Origin: Variovorax boronicumulans
GTDB taxonomy: Bacteria > Pseudomonadota > Gammaproteobacteria > Burkholderiales > Burkholderiaceae_C
Direction of reading: 5' to 3'
Assembly (NCBI RefSeq): GCF_019352895.1
Contig: NZ_JAAAFX010000004.1
Location: 2,536,971 to 2,600,970, forward strand
Length of the DNA stretch: 64,000 nt
Below are positions 48,542-59,253 of the stretch, piece by piece. Position 1 is the first letter of the stretch, and every line of letters starts with the position of its first letter. Below the pieces are notes generated by a model that did not search any database, was not told where the DNA came from, and saw nothing but the letters and a program-made list of their open reading frames with translations. A program made the translations under genes and the position numbers.

Positions 48542-48597
48542 CGAGGAAAAACCGATCGCAGGGCGGCATTTTTCCTCGCATTCGCCTCGCAGGCGAA
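48542..48597. repeat. Two inverted repeats between deaminase and lipoxygenase
   Basis: CGAGGAAAAA (48542-48551) pairs with TTTTTCCTCG (48569-48578) over 17 bases, and TTCGCCT with AGGCGAA (48581-48597). The T-tract in the first arm could serve as a termination signal for the deaminase mRNA. No gene is visible in 48500-48716. Confidence 0.55.
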
Positions 48598-48716
48598 GAC
48601 CGGCGTTGCCAACGCCAAGGCCCCTCCACAGAATCCGCAGCCGAATGGAACGAGCGTTCGATCTGGCTGTCACCTCTTCGAGCGCTCCCGAGATCACAAC
48701 GTCAGGGAGTTCAACG

Positions 48717-50726
48717 ATGAAGCGCAGAGAGATTCTCAAATGGTCCGCCTCGATGGGCGGCCTCGGCCTGCTCGCAGGGCAGGCATCCACCGCGACGGCG
48801 GCCATCCCCGTACTTCAGCCCCGGCTGCCGCAGAAGCTGGATCCGCTCAGCGCCGCGGCGCGGCGGCTCGAGCTGGCCGGACGCCAGGCCACCTATGTGT
48901 GGACCGAATCGCACGTCAACCTCGCCGGCGTGCCGATGGGCGCGGTGGTGCCGCCGGGCGAGCTGCCCGCCCTCGAGCACCAGCTCAAGACGCTCACCAA
49001 GGCGCTCGAGGCCGTGACCAACTTCGCGGCCTCCTTCGTCACCAGCGCACAGGCCCCGGGCAGCCTGCAGGCGCTCGACAACCTGCGCACGCGCCTCGCG
49101 AGCCTGCAGGCGGCCTTCGACCAGCTGCTGGCCGCGAACGGCGGCCTGCTCACCTTGCCCGCGACGGCGCTGGCCCTGCTCGCGGGCCTGGTCGGCACCG
49201 CAGGCGACATCGGCACGCAACTGCGGCAGATCCACCAGCAGTTGCTGTCGCAAGGCCCGCTGAACGCGTTGAGCGGACCGAAGACCGTGGCGCAGTACGA
49301 CGCGCTCTTCGTGACCATCGAGAAGCCGGCGATCGCGCAGCTGCTGCATGACAACGAGCTGTTCGCCGCCATGCGCGTGGCCGGGCCGAATCCGATGCTG
49401 ATCCAGCGGGCCGCGACGCTGCCCACCAAGTTCCCTTTGAGCGACGCGCAGTACCGTCAGGTGATGGGCGCCAACGACAGCCTCGCCGATGCCGCAGTCG
49501 CGGGCCGGCTGTACCTGCTCGACTACCAGGACCTGGGCGACATGGCGCCGCAGGGACCGACGAGCAAGCCGCTCACGGGCACGGGCTATGCCGCGGCACC
49601 CATCGCGCTGTTCGCGCGCCCCAAGACCGGCCGCTCGCTGGTGCCGGTCGCGATCCAGTGCGGGCAGGACGCGACGCGCAGCCCGATCTTCCTGCGCGTC
49701 GACGACCCGGCCGACACCGAGGCCTACTGGGCCTGGCAATCGGCCAAGACCGTGGTGCAGGTGGCCGACTTCAACTACCACGAGATGTTCGTGCACCTGG
49801 GACGCACGCACCTGATGTCCGAGGCCTTCGCGATGGCCACGCAGCGCCAGTTGCCCACCGCACATCCGCTGAGCCGGCTGCTGTCGCCGCACCTCGAGGG
49901 CACGATGTTCATCAACGAAGCCGCCACGCTGCTGATCATGGCACCGCTGACCACCGGCGACGTGATCCTCACCGCACCCATCGAGACGCTGCAGCGCGAA
50001 TGCGGCCGCGACCGGCTGGCCTACGACTTCTATGACCGCATGATGCTGCCCAACGACCTGCGCACGCGCGGCGTCGACGACACGGCGGCCCTGCCCGACT
50101 ACCCCTACCGCGACGACGCGTTGCTGGTGTGGAAGGCGATCGCGCAATGGGTCGGCGACTACGTCGCGACCTACTACCTGAGCGACGGCGACGTGACCCA
50201 GGACTACGAGCTCAAGGCCTGGGCCACCGAACTCGCGACCCACGGCAAGGTGCACGGCTTCCGGCCGATCACCACGCGCGCGCAACTGGTCGACGTTCTG
50301 ACGGCGATCCTGTTCAACACCAGCGCGCAGCACGCGGCCGTGAACTTCCCGCAGTATTCGGTGATGAGCTACGCGCCCTTCAGCGCGGGCACGTCCGGCA
50401 CACCGGCCCCCGTCTCGCGCACGGGCCAGACCGAAGCCGGCTGGTCGCAGAGGCTGCCTTCACGGCTCGCGGCGCAGGAGCAGATCCTGCTGTTCCACGT
50501 GCTCGGGGGCGTGTACTACCGGATGCTCGGCGAGTACAAGGACAACGCCTTCCCGCACCTGCCGGTGTTGATCGACCCCGCCATCGCAGGCCCCGGCGGG
50601 CCGCTGGAGCGCTTCCGCCGCGCGCTCGTCGGCATCGAAGGCACCATCCGCCAGCGCAACGCGGCGCGGTCGCGTCCTTACGAGCACCTGCTGCCGAGCC
50701 GCATTCCCTCGAGCACCAACATCTGA
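48717..50726 (+). CDS. loxA: Bacterial lipoxygenase, Tat-exported
   Basis: 669 residues; ATG at 48717 after AGGGAG. The N-terminus MKRREILKWSASMGGLGLL carries KRREILK, a twin-arginine motif, followed by a hydrophobic stretch and AxA site (TATAA). The lipoxygenase iron ligands are all present: His360 and His365 in HLGRTH (His-x4-His), His539 and Asn543 in QHAAVN, and the C-terminal Ile669. The gap of 174 residues between His365 and His539 is close to that recalled for P. aeruginosa LoxA. It should oxygenate polyunsaturated fatty acids with O2 into hydroperoxides, in the periplasm or outside. The adjacent phospholipase C could release substrate lipids. Confidence 0.93.
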   Translation: MKRREILKWSASMGGLGLLAGQASTATAAIPVLQPRLPQKLDPLSAAARRLELAGRQATYVWTESHVNLAGVPMGAVVPPGELPALEHQLKTLTKALEAVTNFAASFVTSAQAPGSLQALDNLRTRLASLQAAFDQLLAANGGLLTLPATALALLAGLVGTAGDIGTQLRQIHQQLLSQGPLNALSGPKTVAQYDALFVTIEKPAIAQLLHDNELFAAMRVAGPNPMLIQRAATLPTKFPLSDAQYRQVMGANDSLADAAVAGRLYLLDYQDLGDMAPQGPTSKPLTGTGYAAAPIALFARPKTGRSLVPVAIQCGQDATRSPIFLRVDDPADTEAYWAWQSAKTVVQVADFNYHEMFVHLGRTHLMSEAFAMATQRQLPTAHPLSRLLSPHLEGTMFINEAATLLIMAPLTTGDVILTAPIETLQRECGRDRLAYDFYDRMMLPNDLRTRGVDDTAALPDYPYRDDALLVWKAIAQWVGDYVATYYLSDGDVTQDYELKAWATELATHGKVHGFRPITTRAQLVDVLTAILFNTSAQHAAVNFPQYSVMSYAPFSAGTSGTPAPVSRTGQTEAGWSQRLPSRLAAQEQILLFHVLGGVYYRMLGEYKDNAFPHLPVLIDPAIAGPGGPLERFRRALVGIEGTIRQRNAARSRPYEHLLPSRIPSSTNI

Positions 50727-50851
50727 GGCCCGGGCCGCGGCGGACACCCGCTGCGGGCTTCACGCACGGCGCCCACGCGCCGGCACAGCGCGAAGGCGTG
50801 GGCGGGAAGGCTCGCCGACAGGCCATGCCGGCCCGCGCCGGGCGCCGGGCC

Positions 50852-52567
50852 TCAGCGGTGTCGCCAGCGCTGGGTCCGTTGCAGCGCCCCATGTCCGGCC
50901 AACGCGAACAGCCCACGGCCGATGGCCGCGGTGAGCATGATCAGCGAGGCCATGGCCGCGGCGGGCGCGACGTCGCCGGCATCGTCCATGTTGAGCACGG
51001 CGATGGCCGCCAGCGTGGTCTGCGGCGAATAGAGGAACACGACGGCCGACACGGTGGTCATCGCGTTGACGAAGAAGTAGCCGCCCACGTTGAGCACCGT
51101 GGGCAGCGCCACCGGCAGGTGCACCCGCCACAGCGTGCGCCAGAAGGGCACGCCCATCGACTCCGACACCCGCTCGTACTCGCGGTCGAGTTGGCGCAGC
51201 GCGGTGAGCGAGGTCAGGTGCGCCACCGAGAAGAAGTGCGCGACCGTGCACACCACCAGGATGGTCATGCTGCCGTAGATGGCGCGCAGCGGATTCGAGG
51301 GCGAGATGAAGAAGAAGATGTAGCCCACGCCCAGCACCAGCCCCGGCACCGCCAGCGGCAGGTTGGCCAGCAGGTTGAGCAGTTCGCGCAACAGGCCGAA
51401 GTGGCGCGGCTTCTCGACCAGGTAGGCCGAGACGAAGGTGAGCAGCGCGCCCGCCACCGCCGCGCACACGGCCAGGCGCAGCGAGTTGAAGTAGCTGCCC
51501 CAGCCGCCGCCATCCATGTTGCTGAAGTCGTAGTTCTTCAGCGAGGGCGTGAGCTTGTAGGGCCAGTAGCTGGCCAGCGAGGCGAACACGGCCATGCCGA
51601 TCATCACCAGGATCGCGAGCGCCGTGAGCACGCAGAAGGCCAGCAGCGCGCGGTCGCGCGCGCGCACGGGTTCGGGCTGGTGGGGCGTCGCGCGCGCCGA
51701 CAGCGCCGCGGCCTGCCGGCTGCGCACGCGGCGCTCGACCAGGAAGGACAGCACCGCCGGGATCAGCAGCACCAGCCCGACCACCGCGCCCATCTGGAAG
51801 TTCTGCTGGCCCACCACCTGCTTGTAGATGTCGGTGGCGAGCACGCCGGTCTGGCCGCCCACCACCTTGGGCACGCCGAAGTCGGTGATGACCAGCACGA
51901 ACACCACCATCGCGGCCACGATCAGGCCATAGCGCGAAGCCGGCAACGTGACCGTGCGGAAGATGCGCCAGCGCGAGGCACCCATGGTCTGCGCCGCCTC
52001 GTAGAGCCGGCCGTCGGAGGTGGCCATGGCGGTGGTGAGGATCAGCAGTGCATGCGGCAGCGTCCAGAACACCGAGCCCAGCACGATGCCCAGCGGGCCG
52101 TAGATCGACATGTCCCCCAGCAGCCCCTTGAACAGGCCCTGGTTGCCGAACAGGTAGACCAGGCTGATGGCCGGCAGCAGCGAAGGCGCGAGCAGCGGCA
52201 CCAGCGCCACCGCGCGCAGCAGGCCCTTGGCCGGCATGCACGACAGCGTGAGGCCGTAGGCGTAGACGTAGGCGATGGCGGTGCAGAGGACCGCGCTGAT
52301 CGCCGCCAGCCAGAGACTGTTGAAGGCCGACTGCACGAGTGCGGGATTGTCGAGGTAGCGCGCGAAGTTCGCCAAGCCGACGAAGGCTCCCGAGCGGTCG
52401 AAGAAGCTCTGGCCGACCAGTGCGCCGACAGGCAGCGCGACGATCACCACCAGCAGCGCCACCACCAGCCCCACGGCGGCGCCGGTCAACCAGCGGTCGC
52501 GGTCGAAGGCGCTGGTGCGTGCCATCGCCGCCGGGGCGACGGCGATGGCGTCGGGTGTAGGGCTCAT
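50852..52567 (-). CDS. 2-aminoethylphosphonate-type ABC transporter fused permease (PhnU-like)
   Basis: 571 residues with two permease units. EAA-type loops EAAQTMGASRWRIFRTVTLP and SESMGVPFWRTLWRVHLP-like lie in each half, and about 12 spans are visible. The ATG at 52567 starts MSPTPDAIAVAPAAM. The fused form and length match the aminoethylphosphonate (PhnSTU-type) permease annotation rather than AfuB (about 690). A PhoB-like box upstream of the operon supports a phosphonate or other phosphorus substrate. A dispersed repeat separates it from the ATPase gene. Confidence 0.8.
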   Translation of the reverse strand: MSPTPDAIAVAPAAMARTSAFDRDRWLTGAAVGLVVALLVVIVALPVGALVGQSFFDRSGAFVGLANFARYLDNPALVQSAFNSLWLAAISAVLCTAIAYVYAYGLTLSCMPAKGLLRAVALVPLLAPSLLPAISLVYLFGNQGLFKGLLGDMSIYGPLGIVLGSVFWTLPHALLILTTAMATSDGRLYEAAQTMGASRWRIFRTVTLPASRYGLIVAAMVVFVLVITDFGVPKVVGGQTGVLATDIYKQVVGQQNFQMGAVVGLVLLIPAVLSFLVERRVRSRQAAALSARATPHQPEPVRARDRALLAFCVLTALAILVMIGMAVFASLASYWPYKLTPSLKNYDFSNMDGGGWGSYFNSLRLAVCAAVAGALLTFVSAYLVEKPRHFGLLRELLNLLANLPLAVPGLVLGVGYIFFFISPSNPLRAIYGSMTILVVCTVAHFFSVAHLTSLTALRQLDREYERVSESMGVPFWRTLWRVHLPVALPTVLNVGGYFFVNAMTTVSAVVFLYSPQTTLAAIAVLNMDDAGDVAPAAAMASLIMLTAAIGRGLFALAGHGALQRTQRWRHR

Positions 52568-52574
52568 GCCAGGG

Positions 52575-52665
52575 CCCCCATGGAACCGGCTTCGCCGGGC
52601 CATGGGATGCGCCCCCTCGGGGGGGGATCCGAAGCGACACGAGGTGCGCGCGACATCGGGGGTGG
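52575..52665 (-). repeat. Dispersed GC-rich repeat inside the phosphonate transporter operon
   Basis: Contains GGAACCGGCTTCGCCGGG, CGCCCCCTCGGGGGG and CGAAGCGACACGAGGTGCGC, a divergent version of the family seen at 7131 and 23742. It links the ATPase stop to the permease start. Confidence 0.78.
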
Positions 52666-52667
52666 CG

Positions 52668-53741
<1,074 letters not shown>

Positions 53742-53766
53742 GTGCGGCGGCGATCCCGAGGCCAGG

Positions 53767-54801
53767 TCAGATGGGCTTCTTCTCGGACTTCGACTCGTAG
53801 CGCTTCGACCATTCCGTCAGGATGCGTTCGCGGTTGGCCGCGGCCCAGGTGAAGTCGTTCTTGGCCAGCAGCTTCTCGACGTCGCCCGGCACGAACTCCA
53901 GCTTCTCCTGCACGCCCGGCAGCGCCAGCACCGCGAAGTTCTTCGCGTAGAGCTCGTTGGCCTGCTTGGTCACGGCCCAGTCGGCCAGCGCCTTGGCGGC
54001 TTCCTGCTTCTTGCTGGTCTTGAGGATGCCGGTGGCTTCCATGTCCCAGCCCAGGCCTTCCTTGGGCAGCACGATGTCGATCGGCGCGCCGTCGCGCTTG
54101 GTCTTGTTGGCGCGGTATTCGAAGGACATGCCGAGCGCAAACTCGCCCGCGCCGGCCTGGCGGCAGGGCTTGCTGCCCGACTGGCTGTAGATGCCGATGT
54201 TCTGGTGCAGCGCATCCATGTACTTCCACGCCTTGTCCTCACCCATCATCTGGATCCAGCCCGAGACCATCAGGTAGCCGGTGCCCGAGGCCGCCGGGTT
54301 CGGCATCGTGATCTGGCCCTTGTAGACCGGGTTGGTCAGGTCGGCCCAGCTGGTGGGCTTGGGCAGGTTCTTCTTCTGCGCCTCGACGGTGTTGAAGCAG
54401 ATGGCCGAGGACCACACGTCCATGCCGACCCACTTGGGCGGGTTGGCAGGGTCGCGCATGGTGGCCTTGATGGCGTCCAGTCCCTTGGGCGCATAGGGCT
54501 GGAGCATGCCTTCCTTGTCGAGCAGCATCAGCGAGGTGGCGGCCAGGCCCCAGACCACGTCGGCCTGCGGGTTGGCCTTCTCGGCCAGCAGCTTGGCCGT
54601 GACGATGCCGGTGGAGTCGCGCACGAACTTCAGTTCGATCGTCGGGTTCTCCTTCTCGAAGGCAGCCTTGTAGGCCTGCACCTGGTCGGCCTCGAGCGCG
54701 GTGTAGACCAGCAGCTCGGTGCGGCCCTGCGCGGCCACGGTGAAGGCCATCGAGAGCAGGGCGGCCGGCACGAGGGCCCAGCGGAAAGAACGACGCAGCA
54801 T
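53767..54801 (-). CDS. 2-aminoethylphosphonate-type ABC transporter binding protein (PhnS-like)
   Basis: 344 residues. Signal peptide MLRRSFRWALVPAALLSMAF then TVAAQGRTELLVYTALEADQ. Core LKFVRDSTGIVTAKLLAEKANPQADVVWGLAATS and MPNPAASGTGYLMVSG match the phosphonate group of the iron/phosphonate binding family; EYRANKT replaces the His-Asp pair of the AfuA-like protein at 17881. Sits downstream of a PhoB-like box (54883-54900). First gene of the operon. Confidence 0.83.
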   Translation of the reverse strand: MLRRSFRWALVPAALLSMAFTVAAQGRTELLVYTALEADQVQAYKAAFEKENPTIELKFVRDSTGIVTAKLLAEKANPQADVVWGLAATSLMLLDKEGMLQPYAPKGLDAIKATMRDPANPPKWVGMDVWSSAICFNTVEAQKKNLPKPTSWADLTNPVYKGQITMPNPAASGTGYLMVSGWIQMMGEDKAWKYMDALHQNIGIYSQSGSKPCRQAGAGEFALGMSFEYRANKTKRDGAPIDIVLPKEGLGWDMEATGILKTSKKQEAAKALADWAVTKQANELYAKNFAVLALPGVQEKLEFVPGDVEKLLAKNDFTWAAANRERILTEWSKRYESKSEKKPI

Positions 54802-54882
54802 GTGGGGAGTCCCTAGAAAAGGAGGATGGACGTGCACGGCGCACGCGGACACAGGTACAGGCGGCGATGCTCGCAGTGCCAT

Positions 54883-54900
54883 GTGACAGAGATTTGTCAG
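54883..54900 (-). promoter_or_regulatory. PhoB-like box upstream of the phosphonate transporter
   Basis: On the minus strand CTGACAA and CTGTCAC are 11 bases apart start to start. A GAGCAT lies ten bases after the second unit, analogous to TAGCCT at 44503 and TAGATT near 57718. The arms are nearly palindromic, so orientation rests on the nearest gene. Confidence 0.6.
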
Positions 54901-54938
54901 CCGCGCGCTTCGCCTGCCGGCCTCGACCGATCGAGCCC

Positions 54939-54956
54939 CCATCACGCGCATGTCAT
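54939..54956 (+). promoter_or_regulatory. Weak PhoB-like pair upstream of the ABC exporter
   Basis: CCATCAC and ATGTCAT have their TCA elements 11 bases apart. The first unit is poor and no -10 is placed like those of the other sites, so this is tentative. Confidence 0.3.
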
Positions 54957-55066
54957 GCAGACGACACACGGAGGGCGGCAGGCCGCTTCAGTCTCCCCTA
55001 AGGATTGGACTCATACGATGGCCTCCACCACGACGACCGGCGCCTGGCGCCTGCGAGGAAATCTGC

Positions 55067-56857
55067 ATGTCTCCATCCATCTCAGCGCGTGCCGGCACCT
55101 TCGCCCAGGTGCTCAAGCGTGTGTTCACGCTCGCTGCGCCCTACTTCCGCTCGGAAGAGAAATGGCGCGCCCGCGCGATGCTGCTGGGCATCGTCGCGCT
55201 GAACCTGTTCTATGTGTACGTGGCCGTGCTCGGCAACCAGTGGTATGGCCGCTTCTACGACGCGCTGCAGAACAAGGATTCGGTGGTCTTCTGGCACGAG
55301 GTGGGCGTCTTCGGCTGGATCGCCTTCGCCAACATCGCGGTGCAGGTGCTCAAGTTCTATGTGACGCAGCTGCTGCAGCTGCGTTGGCGCGCCTGGATGA
55401 CGCGCAGCTACCTGTCGCGCTGGATGGCCGACCGCACCTTCTACCACCTCGAACTCGCGCGCTACGCGGGGCAGAACGGGCAGACGCCGGACAACCCGGA
55501 CCAGCGCATCCAGGAAGACATGCAGATCTTCACCAGCGCCACGATGTCCCTGTCGATGGGCCTGCTGAATGCCGTCGTCACGCTGATGAGCTTCATCGGC
55601 CTGCTGTGGGCGCTGTCGGGCAATTTCTCGTTCACCTTCCACGGCACCACCCACCAGGTCGTCGGTGCGATGGTGTGGGTCGCGCTCGCGTACTCCATCG
55701 TCGGCACCGTCATCACGCACTTCATCGGTCGCCCGCTGATCGGACTGAACTTCAGGCAGCAGCGCTACGAGGCCGATTTCCGCCACCACCTGGTGCGGGT
55801 GCGCGAGTACAGCGAGGCCATCGCACTGGACCAGGGCGAGACGGTCGAACGCGAGCGGCTCGAGCTGCGCTTCGGCGACGTGCTGCGCAACTACCTGCAG
55901 TTGATCAAGCAGCAGAAGAACCTGGTCACCTTCACCTCCTTCTTCGGGCAGGCGGCGGTGATCTTTCCGTTCCTGGTGGCCGGCCAGCAGTACTTCGGCG
56001 GCGCCTTCCAGCTCGGCCACCTGATGCAGATCGGCTCGGCCTTCGGCAAGGTGCAGGAGTCGCTCAGCTGGTTCGTCGACAACTACGACAGCGTGGCCGT
56101 GTGGCGCGCCACCACCGACCGCCTGACCAGCTTCGACGACGGCATGCGCGCCCATTCGGAGCGCTCAGACGGCTTGCAGCGCAGCCCCGCGGGCATGCTG
56201 CAGACCGACGACCTGGCAGTGGCACTGCCCAACGGCACGCCGCTGCTGGCCGGTGCCGCACTCGCGGTGAAGCCCGGCGACAGCGTGCTGCTGCAGGGCC
56301 CCTCGGGCAGCGGCAAGTCGACGCTGTTCCGCTCCTTCGCCGGCATCTGGCCGTTTTCGACGGGCCGGATGCAGGTGCCCGACAACGTGGCCTTCATGCC
56401 CCAACGCCCCTATGTGCCCGACGGCAAGCTGCGCGACGCGCTGACCTACCCCCACCCGGCCGCCGATTTCAGCGATGACCAGCTGCGACAGGCCCTGAAC
56501 GAGGCCCTGCTGCCCGATCTCGCCGCGCGCCTGGACGACAGCGACGCCTGGAGCCAGAAGCTCTCGGGCGGCGAACAGCAGCGGCTGGCCATCGCGCGCG
56601 TGCTGCTCAAGAAGCCGGCCTGGCTGTTCGCCGACGAGATCACGAGCGCGCTGGACGCCGAAGCCGAAGGCGTGCTGTACAAGCGCCTGTCGGACACGGT
56701 GCAGGCCGCGGGCGGCGCGATGGTGTCGATCGCGCACCGCGCGGCCGTGGGCGACTTCCACAACCAGCGCTGGACGCTGGTGCCGCAGAAGGACGGCGAC
56801 GCCGGTGGCGCGCGCTACCGGCTGAACACCGCCGGGATTCAGCCCGCGGCGGCGTAG
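55067..56857 (+). CDS. ABC transporter of the SbmA/YddA type (membrane domain plus ATPase)
   Basis: 596 residues; ATG at 55067 after GAGGAAA. The membrane part (about residues 15-340) carries the ABC_membrane_2 pattern [17 protein letters not shown] and [24 protein letters not shown]. The ATPase part follows: Walker [28 protein letters not shown], signature [15 protein letters not shown], Walker [13 protein letters not shown]. Relatives include YddA, Rv1819c (vitamin B12, peptide) and human ABCD proteins; substrate is unknown. Overlaps queC by 19 bases, convergent. Confidence 0.9.
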   Translation: MSPSISARAGTFAQVLKRVFTLAAPYFRSEEKWRARAMLLGIVALNLFYVYVAVLGNQWYGRFYDALQNKDSVVFWHEVGVFGWIAFANIAVQVLKFYVTQLLQLRWRAWMTRSYLSRWMADRTFYHLELARYAGQNGQTPDNPDQRIQEDMQIFTSATMSLSMGLLNAVVTLMSFIGLLWALSGNFSFTFHGTTHQVVGAMVWVALAYSIVGTVITHFIGRPLIGLNFRQQRYEADFRHHLVRVREYSEAIALDQGETVERERLELRFGDVLRNYLQLIKQQKNLVTFTSFFGQAAVIFPFLVAGQQYFGGAFQLGHLMQIGSAFGKVQESLSWFVDNYDSVAVWRATTDRLTSFDDGMRAHSERSDGLQRSPAGMLQTDDLAVALPNGTPLLAGAALAVKPGDSVLLQGPSGSGKSTLFRSFAGIWPFSTGRMQVPDNVAFMPQRPYVPDGKLRDALTYPHPAADFSDDQLRQALNEALLPDLAARLDDSDAWSQKLSGGEQQRLAIARVLLKKPAWLFADEITSALDAEAEGVLYKRLSDTVQAAGGAMVSIAHRAAVGDFHNQRWTLVPQKDGDAGGARYRLNTAGIQPAAA

Positions 56858-57543
56858 CGCTCCCAGCCCTTCTGGCGCAGCTCGCAGGCCGGGCAGCTGC
56901 CGCAGCCATAGCCCCAGGGGTGGCGGTGGCTGCGGTCGCCCTGGTAGCAGGTGTGGGTCTCCTCGACGATCAGCTCGACCAGCGCATCGCCGCCGAGCCG
57001 ATGCGCCATGGCCCAGGTCTGGGCCTTGTCGATCCACATCAGCGGCGTCTCGATGACCAACCGGCGCTCCAGCCCGAGCGACAGCGCGAGCTGCATCGCC
57101 TTCATGGTGTCGTCGCGGCAGTCGGGGTAGCCCGAGTAGTCGGTCTCGCAGACGCCGGTGACGATCACCTGCAGGCCGCGCCGGTAGGCCAGCGCGCCCG
57201 CGAGCGCCAGGAACAGCAGGTTGCGCCCGGGCACGAAGGTGTTGGGCAGGCCGTCGGCCTGCATCGCGAAAGCCACCTCTTCGGTCAGCGAGGAGCCGCC
57301 GAGCTGCGACAGGCTGTCGACCGTCAGCAGGTGGTCTTCGCCCAGGCGCGGCGCCCACTCCGGGAAGCGCTCGCGCAGTGTCGCCAGAACGGTGGCGCGC
57401 ACATCGAGTTCGATACGGTGCCGCTGCCCATAGTCGAAGCCCAGGGTTTCGACGCGCTGGTACTTCGAAAGCGCATCGGCCAGGCAGGTGGTCGAGTCCT
57501 GGCCGCCGGAGAACAGGACGAGGGCGGTGGTGTGCACGGGCAT
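56839..57543 (-). CDS. queC: 7-cyano-7-deazaguanine synthase
   Basis: 234 residues. ATG at 57543 chosen because [13 protein letters not shown] then starts near residue 8; a TTG at 57573 is an alternative. The PP-loop SGGQDS and zinc-binding [10 protein letters not shown] are typical. It makes preQ0 for tRNA queuosine from 7-carboxy-7-deazaguanine and ammonia. Not obviously linked to phosphate metabolism. Confidence 0.95.
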   Translation of the reverse strand: MPVHTTALVLFSGGQDSTTCLADALSKYQRVETLGFDYGQRHRIELDVRATVLATLRERFPEWAPRLGEDHLLTVDSLSQLGGSSLTEEVAFAMQADGLPNTFVPGRNLLFLALAGALAYRRGLQVIVTGVCETDYSGYPDCRDDTMKAMQLALSLGLERRLVIETPLMWIDKAQTWAMAHRLGGDALVELIVEETHTCYQGDRSHRHPWGYGCGSCPACELRQKGWERYAAAG

Positions 57544-57621
57544 TTCCTTCAACGGCCGGGCCGCTGCATTCAATCAAAGCCGCGATTTTCGCAGGCCGTG
57601 CTGCGCGCCTGCACGCCGCAC

Positions 57622-57639
57622 ATGACAAACCGACGACAG
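57622..57639 (-). promoter_or_regulatory. PhoB-like box in reverse orientation between queC and phoA
   Basis: On the minus strand CTGTCGT and TTGTCAT are 11 bases apart. It could act on queC or on phoA from the far side. Support is two units only. Confidence 0.4.
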
Positions 57640-57688
57640 GTGCCGCCCATCTTTTTCGCCGGGCGGTGAACTTCCGTGCGGGATTCGA

Positions 57689-57707
57689 CTCGTCACGGAC
57701 CGGTCAT
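57689..57707 (+). promoter_or_regulatory. PhoB-like box upstream of alkaline phosphatase
   Basis: CTCGTCAC and CCGGTCAT have GTCA exactly 11 bases apart. A TAGATT, at the same distance (11) from the last T as TAGCCT is at the 44464 box, may be the -10. 77 bases before the phoA ATG. Confidence 0.6.
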
Positions 57708-57783
57708 CTGCCACCTCTAGATTTCGACCTCGGAACAGGTGCGCGCCACGCGCACCACCCGAACAACCATTCGAGGGAGTCGC

Positions 57784-59253
57784 ATGACCCAACGCTTCAT
57801 TGCCCCAGCGCTGCTGGGCGTTTCACTGCTGCTGGCCGCCTGCGGCGGCAGCAGCCAAGGCCCCCAACTCCAACCGCCGACGACGCCGCCCACGCAACCG
57901 CCGGTGGCGCAGACCCCGAAGAACGTGCTGTTCTTCCTGGGCGACGGCATGGGCATCACGACCATGACCGCCGCGCGCATCTACAAGGTCGGCGAGGACG
58001 GCGACCTGACGATGGACACGCTGCCCGAGACGGCCTTCGTCCACACCTATTCCAACGACGCCCAGGTCACCGACAGCGCGCCCTCGATGTCGGCCTACAT
58101 GACCGGCGTCAAGATGAACAACGAAGTCATCTCGATGACCGCCGACACCAAGGCCACCGACGCCGCGGGCAAGGCCTACCACGTCAATTTCGACAGCACC
58201 TGCCCGTCGACCAACGGCCAGGCCGTCGAGACGCTGCTCGAGCAGAGCAAGGCCAAGGGCTACGCCACCGGCGTGGTGACCACCACCCGCATCACGCACG
58301 CCACGCCGGCCGCCACCTACTCGCACGTCTGCCACCGCGACGCCGAGAACACCATCGCCGCGGCGCTGGTGCCGGGCGGCAGCGGCTTCAACGGCAAGCT
58401 GGGTGACGGCATCGACGTGCTCTTCGGCGGCGGCACCGACTACTTCCTGTCCAAGGAAGCCGGCGGCAAGCGCACCGACAAGCGCGACCTGATCGCCGAG
58501 TTCAAGACCGCCAAGTACAGCTTCGCCGCCGACAAGGCCGCCTTCGACAAGCTGCCGGTGGATGGCAGCACCAAGATCGTCGGCCTGTTCACCAAGAGCC
58601 ACATGGCCTACGACCTCGACCGCGCCGCCGACAAGGAACCGAGCCTGGCCGAGATGACCGGCAAGGCCATCGACGCGCTGGCCGCGCGCAAGAAGGGTTT
58701 CTTCCTGATGGTGGAAGGCGGCCGCATCGACCATGCGCTGCACGCCACCAACGCGCGCCGCGCGCTGCAGGACACCGGCGCCTTCGACGACGCCATCAAG
58801 CTCGCGCTCGACAAGATGCAGGCCGTCGATCCGGGCCTGAAGAACACGCTGGTGGTGGTCACGGCCGACCACGACCACACGCTGCAGCTCAACGGCTACG
58901 CCGCGCGCACCGGCAAGACCGAAAGCGGCAAGCCGGGCGTGCTGGGCCTGGTCAAGGACTATGTCGACACCAGCAAGACCAGCAAGGACGTCGAGGGCAA
59001 CCCGTACACCATCATCGGCTTCGGCAATGGTCCGGTCCGACTGGCCACGCGTGGCGCCATCGACAGCACGGCCCTGGAGAACAAGGACTACCGCCAGGAA
59101 GCTGTGGTCCCGACCGACCCCACGAGCGATTCGGAGACCCACGGCGGTGCCGACGTGTTCCTCGGCGCGCAAGGCCTGGGCGCCGACAACTTCTCCGGCG
59201 TCCTCACCAACACCGACGTGTTCGGCCTGATCAAGAAGGCGGTCGGCCTGTGA
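57784..59253 (+). CDS. phoA: Alkaline phosphatase, lipoprotein form
   Basis: 489 residues; ATG after GAGGGAG. The signal MTQRFIAPALLGVSLLLAAC ends in a lipobox with Cys20, so the enzyme is tethered to a membrane. Catalytic segment TDSAPSM with Ser98; FFLGDGMG and HGGADV near the ends are metal-binding. A Pro-rich linker follows Cys20. Hydrolyses phosphate monoesters in the periplasm or at the surface. Overlaps the next gene by four bases. Confidence 0.94.
   Translation: MTQRFIAPALLGVSLLLAACGGSSQGPQLQPPTTPPTQPPVAQTPKNVLFFLGDGMGITTMTAARIYKVGEDGDLTMDTLPETAFVHTYSNDAQVTDSAPSMSAYMTGVKMNNEVISMTADTKATDAAGKAYHVNFDSTCPSTNGQAVETLLEQSKAKGYATGVVTTTRITHATPAATYSHVCHRDAENTIAAALVPGGSGFNGKLGDGIDVLFGGGTDYFLSKEAGGKRTDKRDLIAEFKTAKYSFAADKAAFDKLPVDGSTKIVGLFTKSHMAYDLDRAADKEPSLAEMTGKAIDALAARKKGFFLMVEGGRIDHALHATNARRALQDTGAFDDAIKLALDKMQAVDPGLKNTLVVVTADHDHTLQLNGYAARTGKTESGKPGVLGLVKDYVDTSKTSKDVEGNPYTIIGFGNGPVRLATRGAIDSTALENKDYRQEAVVPTDPTSDSETHGGADVFLGAQGLGADNFSGVLTNTDVFGLIKKAVGL

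Noticed and set aside
48660..48680. PhoB box before the lipoxygenase gene
   Set aside because: Only one CTGTCAC unit (48667-48673); the nearby TTCGAT is 12-13 bases away, not 11.
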